Shown here piece after piece: positions 1-6,808 of a DNA stretch of 7,020 nt. Below the pieces are notes generated by a model. The model saw nothing but the letters and a program-made list of their open reading frames with translations, did not search any database and was not told where the DNA came from. The first letter of the stretch is position 1, and each line of letters opens with the position of its first letter. Position numbers and translations under genes: made by a program. Where the stretch lies: the NCBI GenBank assembly GCA_938041725.1, contig CALISX010000240.1, positions 1 through 7,020 on the forward strand, in the 5' to 3' direction. Source of the stretch: an uncultured Lachnoanaerobaculum sp. (GTDB lineage Bacteria > Bacillota > Clostridia > Lachnospirales > Lachnospiraceae).

Positions 1-2541
1 TCCTGCCAGGCCCATGTGGAAAAGGCGGTTCGTAAGCTGCCGGGGGTAAAGAATGTTACGGTTTCTCTGCTCACCAATTCCATGGCAGTGGAGGGAGAGG
101 AAACGGAGGGCAGCATTATCAAGGCAGTGGAGGATGCAGGCTATGGAGCCCGGGTAAAGGGAGAGAGCCAAAAGGCTGGATCCCAGGACAAAATGGCGGC
201 AGAAGAGGATGCCCTGGAGGATCGGGAAACCCCGGTACTGGTGGGCAGGCTGCGCCTGTCCCTAGTCTTTCTGGCGCTGCTGATGTACATTACCATGGGC
301 CATAATATGGCAGGCTGGCCGGTGCCGGCCTTTTTGTCTCACAATCATGTGGGACTGGGGCTGACCCAGCTTTTATTATCCCTGATTGTAATGGGAATCA
401 ACCGTGCTTTTTTTATTTCCGGATTAAAATCCCTGTTTCGGGGCGCCCCCAATATGGATGCTTTGGTGGCTCTGGGTTCCGGGGTTTCTCTGGGATGGTC
501 CCTGTATATTTTATACCGTATGACCTGGCTTTTGACAAAAGGGGTTTCCAATATGGATCTGATGCCTCTGTATCATGACCAGCTGTATTTTGAATCTGCA
601 GCCATGATACCGGCCTTGATCACTGTGGGAAAGACCCTGGAATCCCTTTCCAAGGGAAGAACCACGGATGCCTTGAAAAATCTTATGAAGCTGGCGCCCA
701 AAACCGCCACTTTGCTGCGGGATGGCAGGGAGGTGACGGTGGGAATTGAGGAGGTGGCCAAGGGAGACATTTTCCTGGTGCGTCCGGGAGAAAACATTCC
801 GGTGGACGGGGTGGTGCTGAAGGGAAGCTCCGCTGTGGATGAGTCCCCTCTGACAGGGGAGAGCATCCCTGTGGATAAAACAGTGGGGGATGGGCTGCGG
901 GCAGCCACCATGAACCAATCGGGATATTTAGAGGCCAGAGCCACCCGGGTGGGAGAGGATACCACTTTTTCCCAGATTATCCAGATGGTCAGCGATGCGG
1001 CGGCCACAAAGGCTCCCATTGCTCGAATTGCCGACCGGGTTTCCGGGGTGTTTGTGCCTGCTGTAATTTTTATTGCCCTGGTGGTGCTGGCAGGCTGGCT
1101 TCTGGCAGGCGGAGGGCTGGCCTTTGCCCTGGAAAAGGCCATTACAGTGTTGGTGATTTCCTGCCCCTGTGCCCTGGGTCTTGCTACGCCTGTGGCCATT
1201 ATGGTGGGCAATGGCATGGGAGCCAAAAACGGCATTTTGTTTAAAACCTCCCAGGCTCTGGAAAATACCGGCAAGCTTCAGATTGTGGCTTTGGATAAAA
1301 CCGGAACCATTACACAGGGCAAGCCCCAGGTAACCGATATTTTACCTGCAGAAGGCATTGCCGAAAAAGCACTGCTCCAGGGGGCCTATTCCCTGGAGGT
1401 AAAAAGTGAACATCCTTTGGCCAGGGCCATTGTGGAAAGGGGGCAGCTTAAGAATCTGAAACCGGAAGAGGTGGAGGATTTTAAAGCCCTGGCGGGGAAC
1501 GGGCTCCAGGGAAGGGTCCGGGAGAGCATGCTTTTGGGAGGCTCCAAAGCCTTTGTATCTTCTTTGGTTTCCATACCGGAGGAGATGGAAAAGCAGGCGG
1601 ATGCCCTGGCAGCCATGGGAAAAACTCCCTTGTTTTTTGTCCGGGAGAACTGTCTCTTAGGGATGATTGCCGTGGCGGATGTGATCAAGGAGGATTCGCA
1701 GCAGGCGGTGAAGCAGCTGCATCGGATGGGTCTGGAGGTGGTGATGCTCACCGGAGACAATGCGGCAACGGCAAAGGCCATTGGAGACCAGGCGGGGGTG
1801 GATCAGGTCATTGCAGAAGTTTTGCCGGAGGGCAAGGAAGAGATCATTCGAAGTCTTCAGACAAGGGGCCGGGTGGCCATGGTGGGAGACGGCATAAATG
1901 ATGCTCCGGCTTTGACCAGAGCGGACATAGGCATTGCCATTGGAGCCGGAACGGATGTGGCCATTGATTCCGCAGACATTGTGCTGATGAATTCCAGGCT
2001 CACCGATGTGAGCGCCGCCATTCGTCTAAGCCGGGCTGTGCTGCGAAACATTCATGAAAATCTGTTCTGGGCCTTTGCCTACAATGGGGTGTTGATTCCC
2101 ATAGCAGCCGGGATAGTGGCTTCTTTGCAGATCAATCCCATGTGGGGGGCTGCAGCCATGTCTTTGTCCAGCTTTACCGTTTGTATGAATGCCCTGCGGT
2201 TAAATCTCTTAGAGGTTCATGATGCCTCCCGGGATTATCCCATAGGAAAAAGGGCTTTGCCCCGAAACATGGCAGCTGCCTCCAAATCCAAGGGAGCTGC
2301 CTCCCATCCAGAAAGAAATGAGGAAAAAAACATGACACAAACCATTAAAATTGAAGGAATGATGTGCTCTCACTGCGAGGCTCATGTGAAAAAGGCACTG
2401 GAAAACCTTGACGGAGTAATCTCCGCCGCCCCCTCCCATGAGGCAGGCACTGCTGTGGTGGAATTTAGCAAAAGTGTGCCAGAGGAGGATTTAAAGAAGG
2501 CTGTGGAGGAGGCAGGGTATACCTTCCTGTCCCTTTCCTGA
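1..2541 (+). CDS. copA: Copper-translocating P1B-type ATPase (CopA), 5'-truncated by the window, with N- and C-terminal HMA domains
   Basis: This membrane pump uses ATP to export Cu(I) from the cytoplasm. The frame is open from base 1 and 846 codons are visible. The first codons read S-C-Q-A-H-V, the second half of a CxxC metal-binding loop, so the true start and first Cys lie just upstream and the GTG at 16 is not the start. Visible in order: remainder of HMA domain 1 (1-150); eight predicted membrane segments (about 247-306, 355-423, 457-525, 583-648, 1045-1113, 1135-1209, 2059-2115, 2143-2211); actuator TGES (853-864); CPC copper-site motif (1162-1170); phosphorylation motif DKTGT (1294-1308); nucleotide-domain HP (1411-1416); GDGIND hinge (1885-1902); and AYN and MSLSS in the last two helices, which support Cu(I) selectivity. 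A 40-residue variable linker then leads to a complete second HMA with CSHC (2365-2376). Its promoter is not in the window. Ag(I) is another likely substrate. Family assignment is secure. Confidence 0.96.
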   Translation, partial: SCQAHVEKAVRKLPGVKNVTVSLLTNSMAVEGEETEGSIIKAVEDAGYGARVKGESQKAGSQDKMAAEEDALEDRETPVLVGRLRLSLVFLALLMYITMGHNMAGWPVPAFLSHNHVGLGLTQLLLSLIVMGINRAFFISGLKSLFRGAPNMDALVALGSGVSLGWSLYILYRMTWLLTKGVSNMDLMPLYHDQLYFESAAMIPALITVGKTLESLSKGRTTDALKNLMKLAPKTATLLRDGREVTVGIEEVAKGDIFLVRPGENIPVDGVVLKGSSAVDESPLTGESIPVDKTVGDGLRAATMNQSGYLEARATRVGEDTTFSQIIQMVSDAAATKAPIARIADRVSGVFVPAVIFIALVVLAGWLLAGGGLAFALEKAITVLVISCPCALGLATPVAIMVGNGMGAKNGILFKTSQALENTGKLQIVALDKTGTITQGKPQVTDILPAEGIAEKALLQGAYSLEVKSEHPLARAIVERGQLKNLKPEEVEDFKALAGNGLQGRVRESMLLGGSKAFVSSLVSIPEEMEKQADALAAMGKTPLFFVRENCLLGMIAVADVIKEDSQQAVKQLHRMGLEVVMLTGDNAATAKAIGDQAGVDQVIAEVLPEGKEEIIRSLQTRGRVAMVGDGINDAPALTRADIGIAIGAGTDVAIDSADIVLMNSRLTDVSAAIRLSRAVLRNIHENLFWAFAYNGVLIPIAAGIVASLQINPMWGAAAMSLSSFTVCMNALRLNLLEVHDASRDYPIGKRALPRNMAAASKSKGAASHPERNEEKNMTQTIKIEGMMCSHCEAHVKKALENLDGVISAAPSHEAGTAVVEFSKSVPEEDLKKAVEEAGYTFLSLS
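2320..2324 (+). promoter_or_regulatory. Candidate internal ribosome binding site within copA
   Basis: GAGGA followed by a 7-nt A-rich spacer lies before the in-frame ATG at 2332. Spacing and strength are as good as those of several real starts in this window. It may only reflect Glu/Lys codons of the linker. Confidence 0.3.
2332..2541 (+). CDS. Possible separately translated CopZ-like copper chaperone (internal start in copA)
   Basis: The C-terminal HMA domain of CopA begins exactly at an in-frame ATG (2332-2334). A good Shine-Dalgarno match, GAGGA (2320-2324), sits 7 nt upstream. Translation from there would give a complete 69-residue protein, MTQTIKIEG..., with the GMMCSHC copper loop and a full beta-alpha-beta-beta-alpha-beta length, about the size of free CopZ chaperones. 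What is seen is the ATG, the SD-like site and the domain boundary. That it is used as a second start is inference: the purine-rich stretch also encodes the linker residues E-R-N-E-E-K-N and may be coincidental. The fused domain certainly exists as part of CopA; only the free form is uncertain. Confidence 0.3.
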   Translation: MTQTIKIEGMMCSHCEAHVKKALENLDGVISAAPSHEAGTAVVEFSKSVPEEDLKKAVEEAGYTFLSLS

Positions 2542-2544
2542 AAT

Positions 2545-2585
2545 AAAAAAGCTTTGGTTTGCATAACCGAAGCTTTTTTATTTTT
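2545..2585. terminator. Bidirectional intrinsic terminator between copA and the convergent adh-GTPase operon
   Basis: A 15-bp stem is formed by 2545-2559 (six A, then GCTTTGGTT) and 2565-2579 (AACCGAAGC, then six T), with one U-G wobble and a 5-nt loop. It starts 3 nt after the copA stop. The plus strand continues into A-TTTTT (2580-2585). On the minus strand the six A become a U-run, so the same hairpin can end the convergent transcript, whose last gene stops at 2675. The following 89 bases (2586-2674) hold no gene I can see. Confidence 0.9.
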
Positions 2586-2674
2586 GAGGTAAACCCTTAT
2601 GTCAGACGGGCACCGGCACAGCCATATGTCTGCACATCACCTTATGGCTATTGCAGCTTCCCTGGGTCTATGGA

Positions 2675-3607
2675 TCACCTTTTTGGAGGCAGGATCCTTA
2701 CGCTTTTGGAATTTTGGAATAGAATCTCCCGGATCTTTTGTCTGCGGATGCTGCTGCCGATGAACACCGCCTGGGAAGTCTGGGATTCCTCAGATAAAAG
2801 AAGGGCATACTGGCCTCCGGCCACATCAAAGACAATGCTGCCCTTTTCCAATGCCACTGTTCCCTTGGCTCGGATGATATTGCCGAAAGCCCCCCGGATC
2901 AAGTTTTCCATAAACAGGGCAAAGGTTCCGATCCCCGATACGGATACATGGGACAGGGAAAAGGTATCTGGAGGAGCGGAGGAGGACTCCTCTAAAACCG
3001 GCTGGGGCCTGCGGCTTCCGTCCAAATAGGTGGAAAGGATCTCCTCCCACCATTCCTTTGGATAATCCTGGTAGGGGCGGTCTGTAACCAGGGCCTTTGG
3101 GGCAATGGCATATACCTCATCCATCAGAGCTTTCCTTTCTCTGGGAGAGAAATTCTCTGTTTTAGAAAGAATGATCTGGCCGGCGCTTTGGATTTGATCC
3201 CGGAAAATATCGGGAAATTCACTGCCATAGCTTTGAATCCCCCCGGCATCCAGGATGCACAGGGGGGACAAAAGCTTGATCTTTTCATATTCGATTCTCT
3301 GAAGATTTTGGATAATATTGCCAAGCTTTGCAACCCCGGTGGGCTCCACCACCAGATAATCCGGGGCAATGGTATTGGCAATGGTCAAAACCGACTGGGC
3401 AAAGTCCTGCTTGGTGGAGCAGCAGATACAGCCTTCTGTCAGCTCCCAGATATTCAGGGTGGTATCCTGCAGTCTGGCTGTGTCCACCCCCAGATCCGAG
3501 TATTCATTTTCCAGAATGGCAAATTCCTTCCCCGTTCTTTTGGAAAGGGCTTTGATAAAGGTGGTTTTCCCGGCTCCCAGAAAACCGGAAACGATCAAGA
3601 TATCCAT
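2675..3607 (-). CDS. CobW/COG0523 G3E-family GTPase, putative metallochaperone
   Basis: This 310-residue protein belongs to the COG0523 branch of G3E P-loop GTPases, which help deliver metals such as Zn or Co to client proteins. It has Walker A GFLGAGKTT (residues 8-16), the switch-like ENEYSDLGVD (33-42), the diagnostic metal-binding GCICC (59-63, Cys60/62/63), a Walker B/G3-like VVEPTG (86-91), and a CobW C-terminal domain at about 216-296. The usual guanine-specificity NKxD is replaced by SKTE (148-151). There is no His-rich tail. The ATG at 3607 places Walker A at the family's usual distance from the N-terminus. It follows the alcohol dehydrogenase stop by only 6 nt (GCCTCC), with no Shine-Dalgarno, suggesting coupled translation. 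The client is unknown. The adjacent zinc enzyme is an obvious candidate, but cobalt/corrinoid or general zinc-stress roles are possible. Confidence 0.92.
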   Translation of the reverse strand: MDILIVSGFLGAGKTTFIKALSKRTGKEFAILENEYSDLGVDTARLQDTTLNIWELTEGCICCSTKQDFAQSVLTIANTIAPDYLVVEPTGVAKLGNIIQNLQRIEYEKIKLLSPLCILDAGGIQSYGSEFPDIFRDQIQSAGQIILSKTENFSPRERKALMDEVYAIAPKALVTDRPYQDYPKEWWEEILSTYLDGSRRPQPVLEESSSAPPDTFSLSHVSVSGIGTFALFMENLIRGAFGNIIRAKGTVALEKGSIVFDVAGGQYALLLSEESQTSQAVFIGSSIRRQKIREILFQNSKSVRILPPKR

Positions 3608-3613
3608 GGAGGC

Positions 3614-4675
3614 TTAGTCAGCCAGCTTTACAACAGGCTTAATCAAATCAGCAGGCTTATCCCGCATCAGGAAGAGGGCCTCCTCAATATGCTCAAAGCC
3701 GTTAAATACATGGGTGCTTAAGGGAGACAGATCCAGCTTGCCGGCTGCCACCAGGGAGCCCAGCTTTTCCATACGGAGTCTGCCGCCGGGCATCAATCCG
3801 CCATTGATCATCTTATGCCCCATACCAACGCCCCATTCTACCCGGGGGATGGAAATGCTTTCTCCGGAGCCTAAGTAGTTTACATTGCCGATTCTTCCGC
3901 CGGGCTTTAAGCATTTAACGGCCTCTGCAAAGGTGTCCACTGTACCGCCGGCGATGATAACCTTATCCACACCCTTGCCGCCGGTAAGCTCTAATACCTG
4001 TGTGTCAATGGGGCCTTCCTTATAGCCTACAAATTCAGTGGCACCATAGAAGGAAGCGGCATCCCGGCAAACCTTTCTGGTTCCTACACAGATGATTCTG
4101 GAAGCGCCTCTCAGGGAAGCACCGGCTACGGACATCAGTCCCACAGGTCCGATTCCAATCACCAAAACAGTGTCGCCGTACTGTACATCGGCCAGCTCAG
4201 CACCGTGGAAGCCGGTGGGCACCATATCGGAAAGCATGCAGGCGTCTACTGTGTTGATGTTGGAGGGAAGCAAAGCCAGGTTGCCATCAGCATCATTCAC
4301 ATGGAAAAACTCTGAGAAAACTCCGTCCTTAAAGTTGGAGAACTTCCATCCGGCCAGCATACCGCCGGAATGCATGGAAAATCCGGCCTGGGCTTCTAAA
4401 GAATTCCAATCCGGAGTGATTGCGGGAACCAAAACCCTGTCGCCGGGCTTAAAGTCCTTCACCAGTTCGCCTACTTCCACCACCTCTGCACAGCCCTCGT
4501 GGCCCAGAATCATATTGTGGCGCTCACCAATGGCACCTTCCCAGAGGGTGTGCACATCAGAGGTACAGATGGCCAGGGCCAAAGGCTTACAAATGGCATC
4601 CAGGGGGCCGCATTTGGGCCTGTCCTTCTCGATCCAGCCTGAGGCACCAATTTTTAACATTGCATAACCCTTCAT
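3614..4675 (-). CDS. Zinc-dependent NADP(H) secondary alcohol dehydrogenase (isopropanol dehydrogenase type)
   Basis: This 353-residue cytoplasmic medium-chain dehydrogenase interconverts secondary alcohols and ketones, for example isopropanol and acetone. By recall it closely resembles the Clostridium beijerinckii and Thermoanaerobacter brockii enzymes, with the same N-terminus pattern (MKGYAMLKIG), nearly the same length and long shared stretches such as GAIGERHNMILGHE. The four catalytic zinc ligands known in that group are at the expected positions: Cys37, His59, Glu60 and Asp150. The Rossmann motif GIGPVG is at 174-179. Gly198, Thr199, Arg200 and Tyr218 match the NADP-binding set, with Thr for the usual Ser199. 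There is no four-Cys structural zinc loop, as in the tetrameric bacterial enzymes. The ATG at 4675 has AAGGAG 6 nt upstream. It is the first gene of an operon with the downstream COG0523 GTPase. The physiological substrate cannot be read from sequence. Confidence 0.93.
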   Translation of the reverse strand: MKGYAMLKIGASGWIEKDRPKCGPLDAICKPLALAICTSDVHTLWEGAIGERHNMILGHEGCAEVVEVGELVKDFKPGDRVLVPAITPDWNSLEAQAGFSMHSGGMLAGWKFSNFKDGVFSEFFHVNDADGNLALLPSNINTVDACMLSDMVPTGFHGAELADVQYGDTVLVIGIGPVGLMSVAGASLRGASRIICVGTRKVCRDAASFYGATEFVGYKEGPIDTQVLELTGGKGVDKVIIAGGTVDTFAEAVKCLKPGGRIGNVNYLGSGESISIPRVEWGVGMGHKMINGGLMPGGRLRMEKLGSLVAAGKLDLSPLSTHVFNGFEHIEEALFLMRDKPADLIKPVVKLAD

Positions 4676-4681
4676 AAAAAA

Positions 4682-4687
4682 CTCCTT
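4682..4687 (-). promoter_or_regulatory. Shine-Dalgarno site of the alcohol dehydrogenase
   Basis: AAGGAG on the minus strand is followed by six T and then the ATG at 4675. It fixes the start of the dehydrogenase. Confidence 0.9.
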
Positions 4688-4703
4688 GTCTAAAAAACTT
4701 CCA

Positions 4704-4720
4704 TGCCGGAGAATCCGGCA
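4704..4720. repeat. Perfect palindrome in the adh leader
   Basis: TGCCGGA and TCCGGCA form a perfect 7-bp inverted repeat around 3 nt. It lies between the predicted adh transcription start (near 4761) and its Shine-Dalgarno site. In the minus-strand transcript it is followed after about 6 nt by a run of six U. It could be an operator for a dimeric repressor, a leader hairpin or a weak attenuator. The repeat is seen directly; the role is inferred. Confidence 0.6.
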
Positions 4721-4767
4721 GCACCGTAGATATCAGTCCATGCATCACTCCATACAGAGATGATTGC

Positions 4768-4796
4768 ATTATAACAAAGCTACAAAAGGAAAGCAA
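4768..4796 (-). promoter_or_regulatory. Sigma-A-type promoter for the adh-GTPase operon
   Basis: On the minus strand a perfect -10 TATAAT (4773-4768) is preceded by a 17-nt spacer and a -35 TTGCTT (4796-4791), which matches half of TTGACA. Transcription would start near 4761, giving a leader of about 85 nt that contains the 4704-4720 palindrome. Confidence 0.75.
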
Positions 4797-4870
4797 TATA
4801 CCACAGAGGAATTGTCATTTTTTTGTCTATTTCTATGAGAGAGTTTTTTCCAGACGGAGGAGTTTTTTTA

Positions 4871-4879
4871 TGTTATAAT
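4871..4879 (+). promoter_or_regulatory. Extended -10 promoter for yitT
   Basis: TGTTATAAT is an extended -10 (TG-N-TATAAT). The matching -35 region (around 4851) is poor, as is common for extended -10 promoters. Predicted start is near 4886, giving a leader of about 39 nt before the TTG at 4925. A weaker second candidate lies upstream: TTGTCA (4812-4817), 16 nt, TATGAG (4834-4839). Confidence 0.7.
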
Positions 4880-4913
4880 CCTTGGTTGGTGAGCGATATA
4901 AATACAGGAAAGA

Positions 4914-4920
4914 GAGAGGA
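4914..4920 (+). promoter_or_regulatory. Shine-Dalgarno site that decides the yitT start
   Basis: GAGAGGA lies 4 nt before TTG 4925. In-frame starts further upstream (TTG 4823, ATG 4835) have no such site and lie at or upstream of the predicted promoter. Confidence 0.75.
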
Positions 4921-4924
4921 TATT

Positions 4925-5782
4925 TTGAAACAGGAAAAGTTAAAAGAATGGTGTATAGATATTTTGGTGGATGTGGCGTCTGGTTTATTCCTTGGCATCG
5001 GAACCTACAGCTTTGCAGCAGCCTTTAAATTCCCCATGGTGGGATTTTCGGGGATTGCTTTGATTTTATATCAGCTGACGGGGTTGCCAGTGGGTGTAGG
5101 AACCTTATTGCTGAACATTCCCGTGGGCCTGGCCTGCTATAAGGTACTGGGGAGAGAATTTTTGATAAAATCTATCAAATCCCTGGTTATTACTTCTGTC
5201 ATGATGGATCTTGTGGCAATGATTTTTCCCGTGTACCAGGGAGAATATCTGCTGGCCGCCCTTTGCATGGGGGTATTGCTTTCGATTGGATATTCCATTG
5301 TTTTTATGAGGGGTTCTTCTACGGGAGGCTCGGATTTTTTAATCATGCTTTTGCGTCATTACCATCCCCATTTGACTTTGGGACGGATTACCCTGGTGAT
5401 TGACTCAGTGGTGATTGTACTGGGAGTGGGAATGGTTTCCAGGAGTGTGGACAGCTTGATTTATGGACTGCTGATTTCCTATATCGTGGCGGCGTTGCTG
5501 GACCGCTTTATGGCTGGCTTAACAGAGGGAAAGCTGATTATGATTATCTGCCATAATCCTCAGGAGATGGCAGAGGAAATTGTCAAGGTCATTAAAAGAG
5601 GATCCACTTTTTTGAAGGCCCAGGGAAGCTATACGGGAGAGGAGAGGGATGTGGTTATGTGTGCCTGCAGACCCAAGGAGGTGCATCACATCCGCCAAAG
5701 CGCAAAAAAAATTGATCCCACCTCCTTTGTGATTATTTTAAATTCCAATGAAGTGGCGGGAGAGGGATTTCGAAATCTGTAG
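4925..5782 (+). CDS. YitT-family membrane protein (YitT_membrane plus DUF2179)
   Basis: This 285-residue integral membrane protein of unknown function is of a type usually present in several copies in Bacillota. From the TTG start (LKQEKLKEW...) it has a hydrophobic core of about five membrane segments (roughly bases 4955-5535), including the conserved features around FPMVGFSGIALI and the glycine/serine turn RGSSTGGSDF. A soluble C-terminal DUF2179 domain follows (about 5536-5770), recognised by its RGSTFLKAQGSYTGEE, DPTSFV and final EVAGEGF elements. The frame stays open upstream to 4823, but that extension reads through the TATAAT promoter and has no ribosome site, so the TTG at 4925 is preferred. 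It lies 25 nt before the HAD gene and probably shares its transcript. Its length matches the family. Transport or sensing roles have been proposed, but none can be supported here. Confidence 0.92.
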   Translation: MKQEKLKEWCIDILVDVASGLFLGIGTYSFAAAFKFPMVGFSGIALILYQLTGLPVGVGTLLLNIPVGLACYKVLGREFLIKSIKSLVITSVMMDLVAMIFPVYQGEYLLAALCMGVLLSIGYSIVFMRGSSTGGSDFLIMLLRHYHPHLTLGRITLVIDSVVIVLGVGMVSRSVDSLIYGLLISYIVAALLDRFMAGLTEGKLIMIICHNPQEMAEEIVKVIKRGSTFLKAQGSYTGEERDVVMCACRPKEVHHIRQSAKKIDPTSFVIILNSNEVAGEGFRNL

Positions 5783-5807
5783 TGCAGTACATTAGGAAGA
5801 AATTTGA

Positions 5808-6692
5808 ATGTTTGGAGACCGCCCAAGGAAAGGATGGAAAACCATGGATATCTTTGATGAGAGAAAAATACGAATAGAGGATGCGGTACTGGCCCTGGAT
5901 CTGGACGGAACTTTGGTAACCAATGACAAGAGGGTGACCGAAGAGGCAGCAGCAGCGGTGGCCCGTTTTATAGATCTGGGAGGGACTGTGGTTCTGGCGT
6001 CAGGAAGGCCTGCTTTTGGTATCCGGCCTGTGGCAGAGCGGCTGCAGCTGGGAACCCGGGGAGGCTATGTTCTGGGCTTTAACGGAGGGATTTTGCTGGA
6101 TTATAAAGCGGATCGGGAGTTGTTTTCCCAAACCTTTAAGCCTGGAAAGCTGGAGGTGCTCTGTGCCCAGGCCCTGGAAAACAAGGTGAATCTTTTGACC
6201 TACCGTGACGGGTATGTATATGCCCATGATCCAGAGGAAACCTATTGCCAGCTGGAGCTTTCCATTACCCGGATGTCTGTGATCCCATCCAATCCCCTGA
6301 CAAAAAAGGTGAATTTCCCTGTGATTAAATGCCTTATGACGGCTCCGGGGGAGCATTTGGCCCAGGTAGAGAAAAAAATGGCCAAATACTGGGAGGGGAA
6401 GTTGAATATTGTGCGTTCCGAGCCCTACTTTTTGGAAATTACAGAACTTGGGATTAACAAGGGCCGGTCCCTTTTGCGGCTGGTGGAAATGATTGGAAAA
6501 AAACCTGCAGATTTAATCGCCTGTGGGGATGCTTTTAATGATATTTCCATGCTTCAGGCTGCAGGGATTGGAGTGGCTATGGGGAATGCCCAGCCCTTGG
6601 TAAAGGAGGCGGCGGATTTTGTCACCCTGACCAATGAGGAAAACGGAGTGGTCAAGGTGATCGAACGGCTGACAGAGGCGGCTTTGGCTTAA
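5808..6692 (+). CDS. Cof-type HAD-IIB family phosphatase
   Basis: This soluble HAD-superfamily hydrolase of 294 residues probably dephosphorylates a small phosphometabolite such as a sugar phosphate or flavin nucleotide; the substrate is not readable. All four HAD motifs are intact: DLDGT (residues 31-35, nucleophile Asp31, acid Asp33), the motif II Ser65 in ASGRP, Lys218 in GINKGRS, and GDAFND (240-245). The IIB cap lies at about 90-195. The start is uncertain. ATG 5808 has AGGAAG upstream (5794-5799). ATG 5844 (MDIFDERK, giving 282 residues) has AGGA at 5831-5834, and the 12 extra residues before it look unconserved and ribosome-site-like. I give the longer form, with near-equal weight on both. 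It is the second gene of the yitT transcript and is followed at once by a terminator. Confidence 0.92.
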   Translation: MFGDRPRKGWKTMDIFDERKIRIEDAVLALDLDGTLVTNDKRVTEEAAAAVARFIDLGGTVVLASGRPAFGIRPVAERLQLGTRGGYVLGFNGGILLDYKADRELFSQTFKPGKLEVLCAQALENKVNLLTYRDGYVYAHDPEETYCQLELSITRMSVIPSNPLTKKVNFPVIKCLMTAPGEHLAQVEKKMAKYWEGKLNIVRSEPYFLEITELGINKGRSLLRLVEMIGKKPADLIACGDAFNDISMLQAAGIGVAMGNAQPLVKEAADFVTLTNEENGVVKVIERLTEAALA

Positions 6693-6708
6693 GAGCCGGC
6701 ATTTTTTT
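6684..6708 (+). terminator. Intrinsic terminator after the HAD gene
   Basis: TTGGCT (6684-6689) pairs with AGCCGG (6694-6699), with two G-U pairs and a TAAG loop that contains the gene's stop codon. Seven T follow at 6702-6708. The stem is short, so termination may be partial. Confidence 0.65.
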
Positions 6709-6711
6709 GCC

Positions 6712-6740
6712 TTTACTTTTGCCCGGGGATTTGTTAAAAT
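6712..6740 (+). promoter_or_regulatory. Sigma-A-type promoter of rpsF
   Basis: TTTACT (6712-6717), a 17-nt spacer and TAAAAT (6735-6740) form a good housekeeping promoter directly after the preceding terminator. The start is expected near 6747, giving a leader of about 62 nt. Confidence 0.72.
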
Positions 6741-6765
6741 TAAGAACTGTGACACATTATCCTTG

Positions 6766-6783
6766 CTTTTGCGCCAGCAAAGG
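6766..6783 (+). promoter_or_regulatory. Leader hairpin upstream of rpsF
   Basis: CTTTTGC (6766-6772) pairs with GCAAAGG (6777-6783) around a GCCA loop, with one G-U pair. It lies in the predicted rpsF leader, 12 nt before the Shine-Dalgarno site. Autoregulatory rpsF leaders bound by the S6:S18 complex are known in many bacteria. I cannot confirm that this hairpin has that motif. Confidence 0.45.
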
Positions 6784-6795
6784 CCAGAGACCAAA

Positions 6796-6801
6796 AGGAG
6801 G
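6796..6801 (+). promoter_or_regulatory. Shine-Dalgarno site of rpsF
   Basis: A full AGGAGG lies 7 nt before ATG 6809. It is the strongest ribosome site in the window, as expected for a ribosomal protein gene. Confidence 0.93.
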
Positions 6802-6808
6802 TAAAACA

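Noticed and set aside
573..1274. Long open frame on the minus strand opposite copA (233 codons)
   Set aside because: It lies wholly antisense to a conserved ATPase, its product is Ser/Thr/Pro-rich with no recognisable domain, and it has no promoter or ribosome site. It is a composition effect.
2620..2649. Inverted repeat AGCCATA / TATGGCT in the convergent gap
   Set aside because: Seven base pairs around 16 nt with no U-run is weak and easily due to chance. The strong terminator nearby already explains transcript ends.
2559..3029. Plus-strand open frame running from the terminator into the GTPase gene
   Set aside because: It begins inside the terminator hairpin and then lies antisense to a conserved protein, with no ribosome site.
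4092..4667. Open frame of 191 codons on the plus strand opposite the dehydrogenase
   Set aside because: It is antisense to a conserved enzyme with all active-site residues in place, and its translation resembles no family. Shadow frame.
4856..4878. GGAGGAG plus T-run plus ATG on the plus strand, resembling the adh translation start
   Set aside because: The ATG is followed by one sense codon and a stop (ATG TTA TAA), is out of frame with yitT, and overlaps the -10 element, so it would not be transcribed from that promoter.
4823..4924. N-terminal extension of YitT from TTG 4823 or ATG 4835
   Set aside because: The stretch contains the extended -10 promoter, has no ribosome site before these starts, and codes for residues unlike the family N-terminus. 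TTG 4925 has a clear site.
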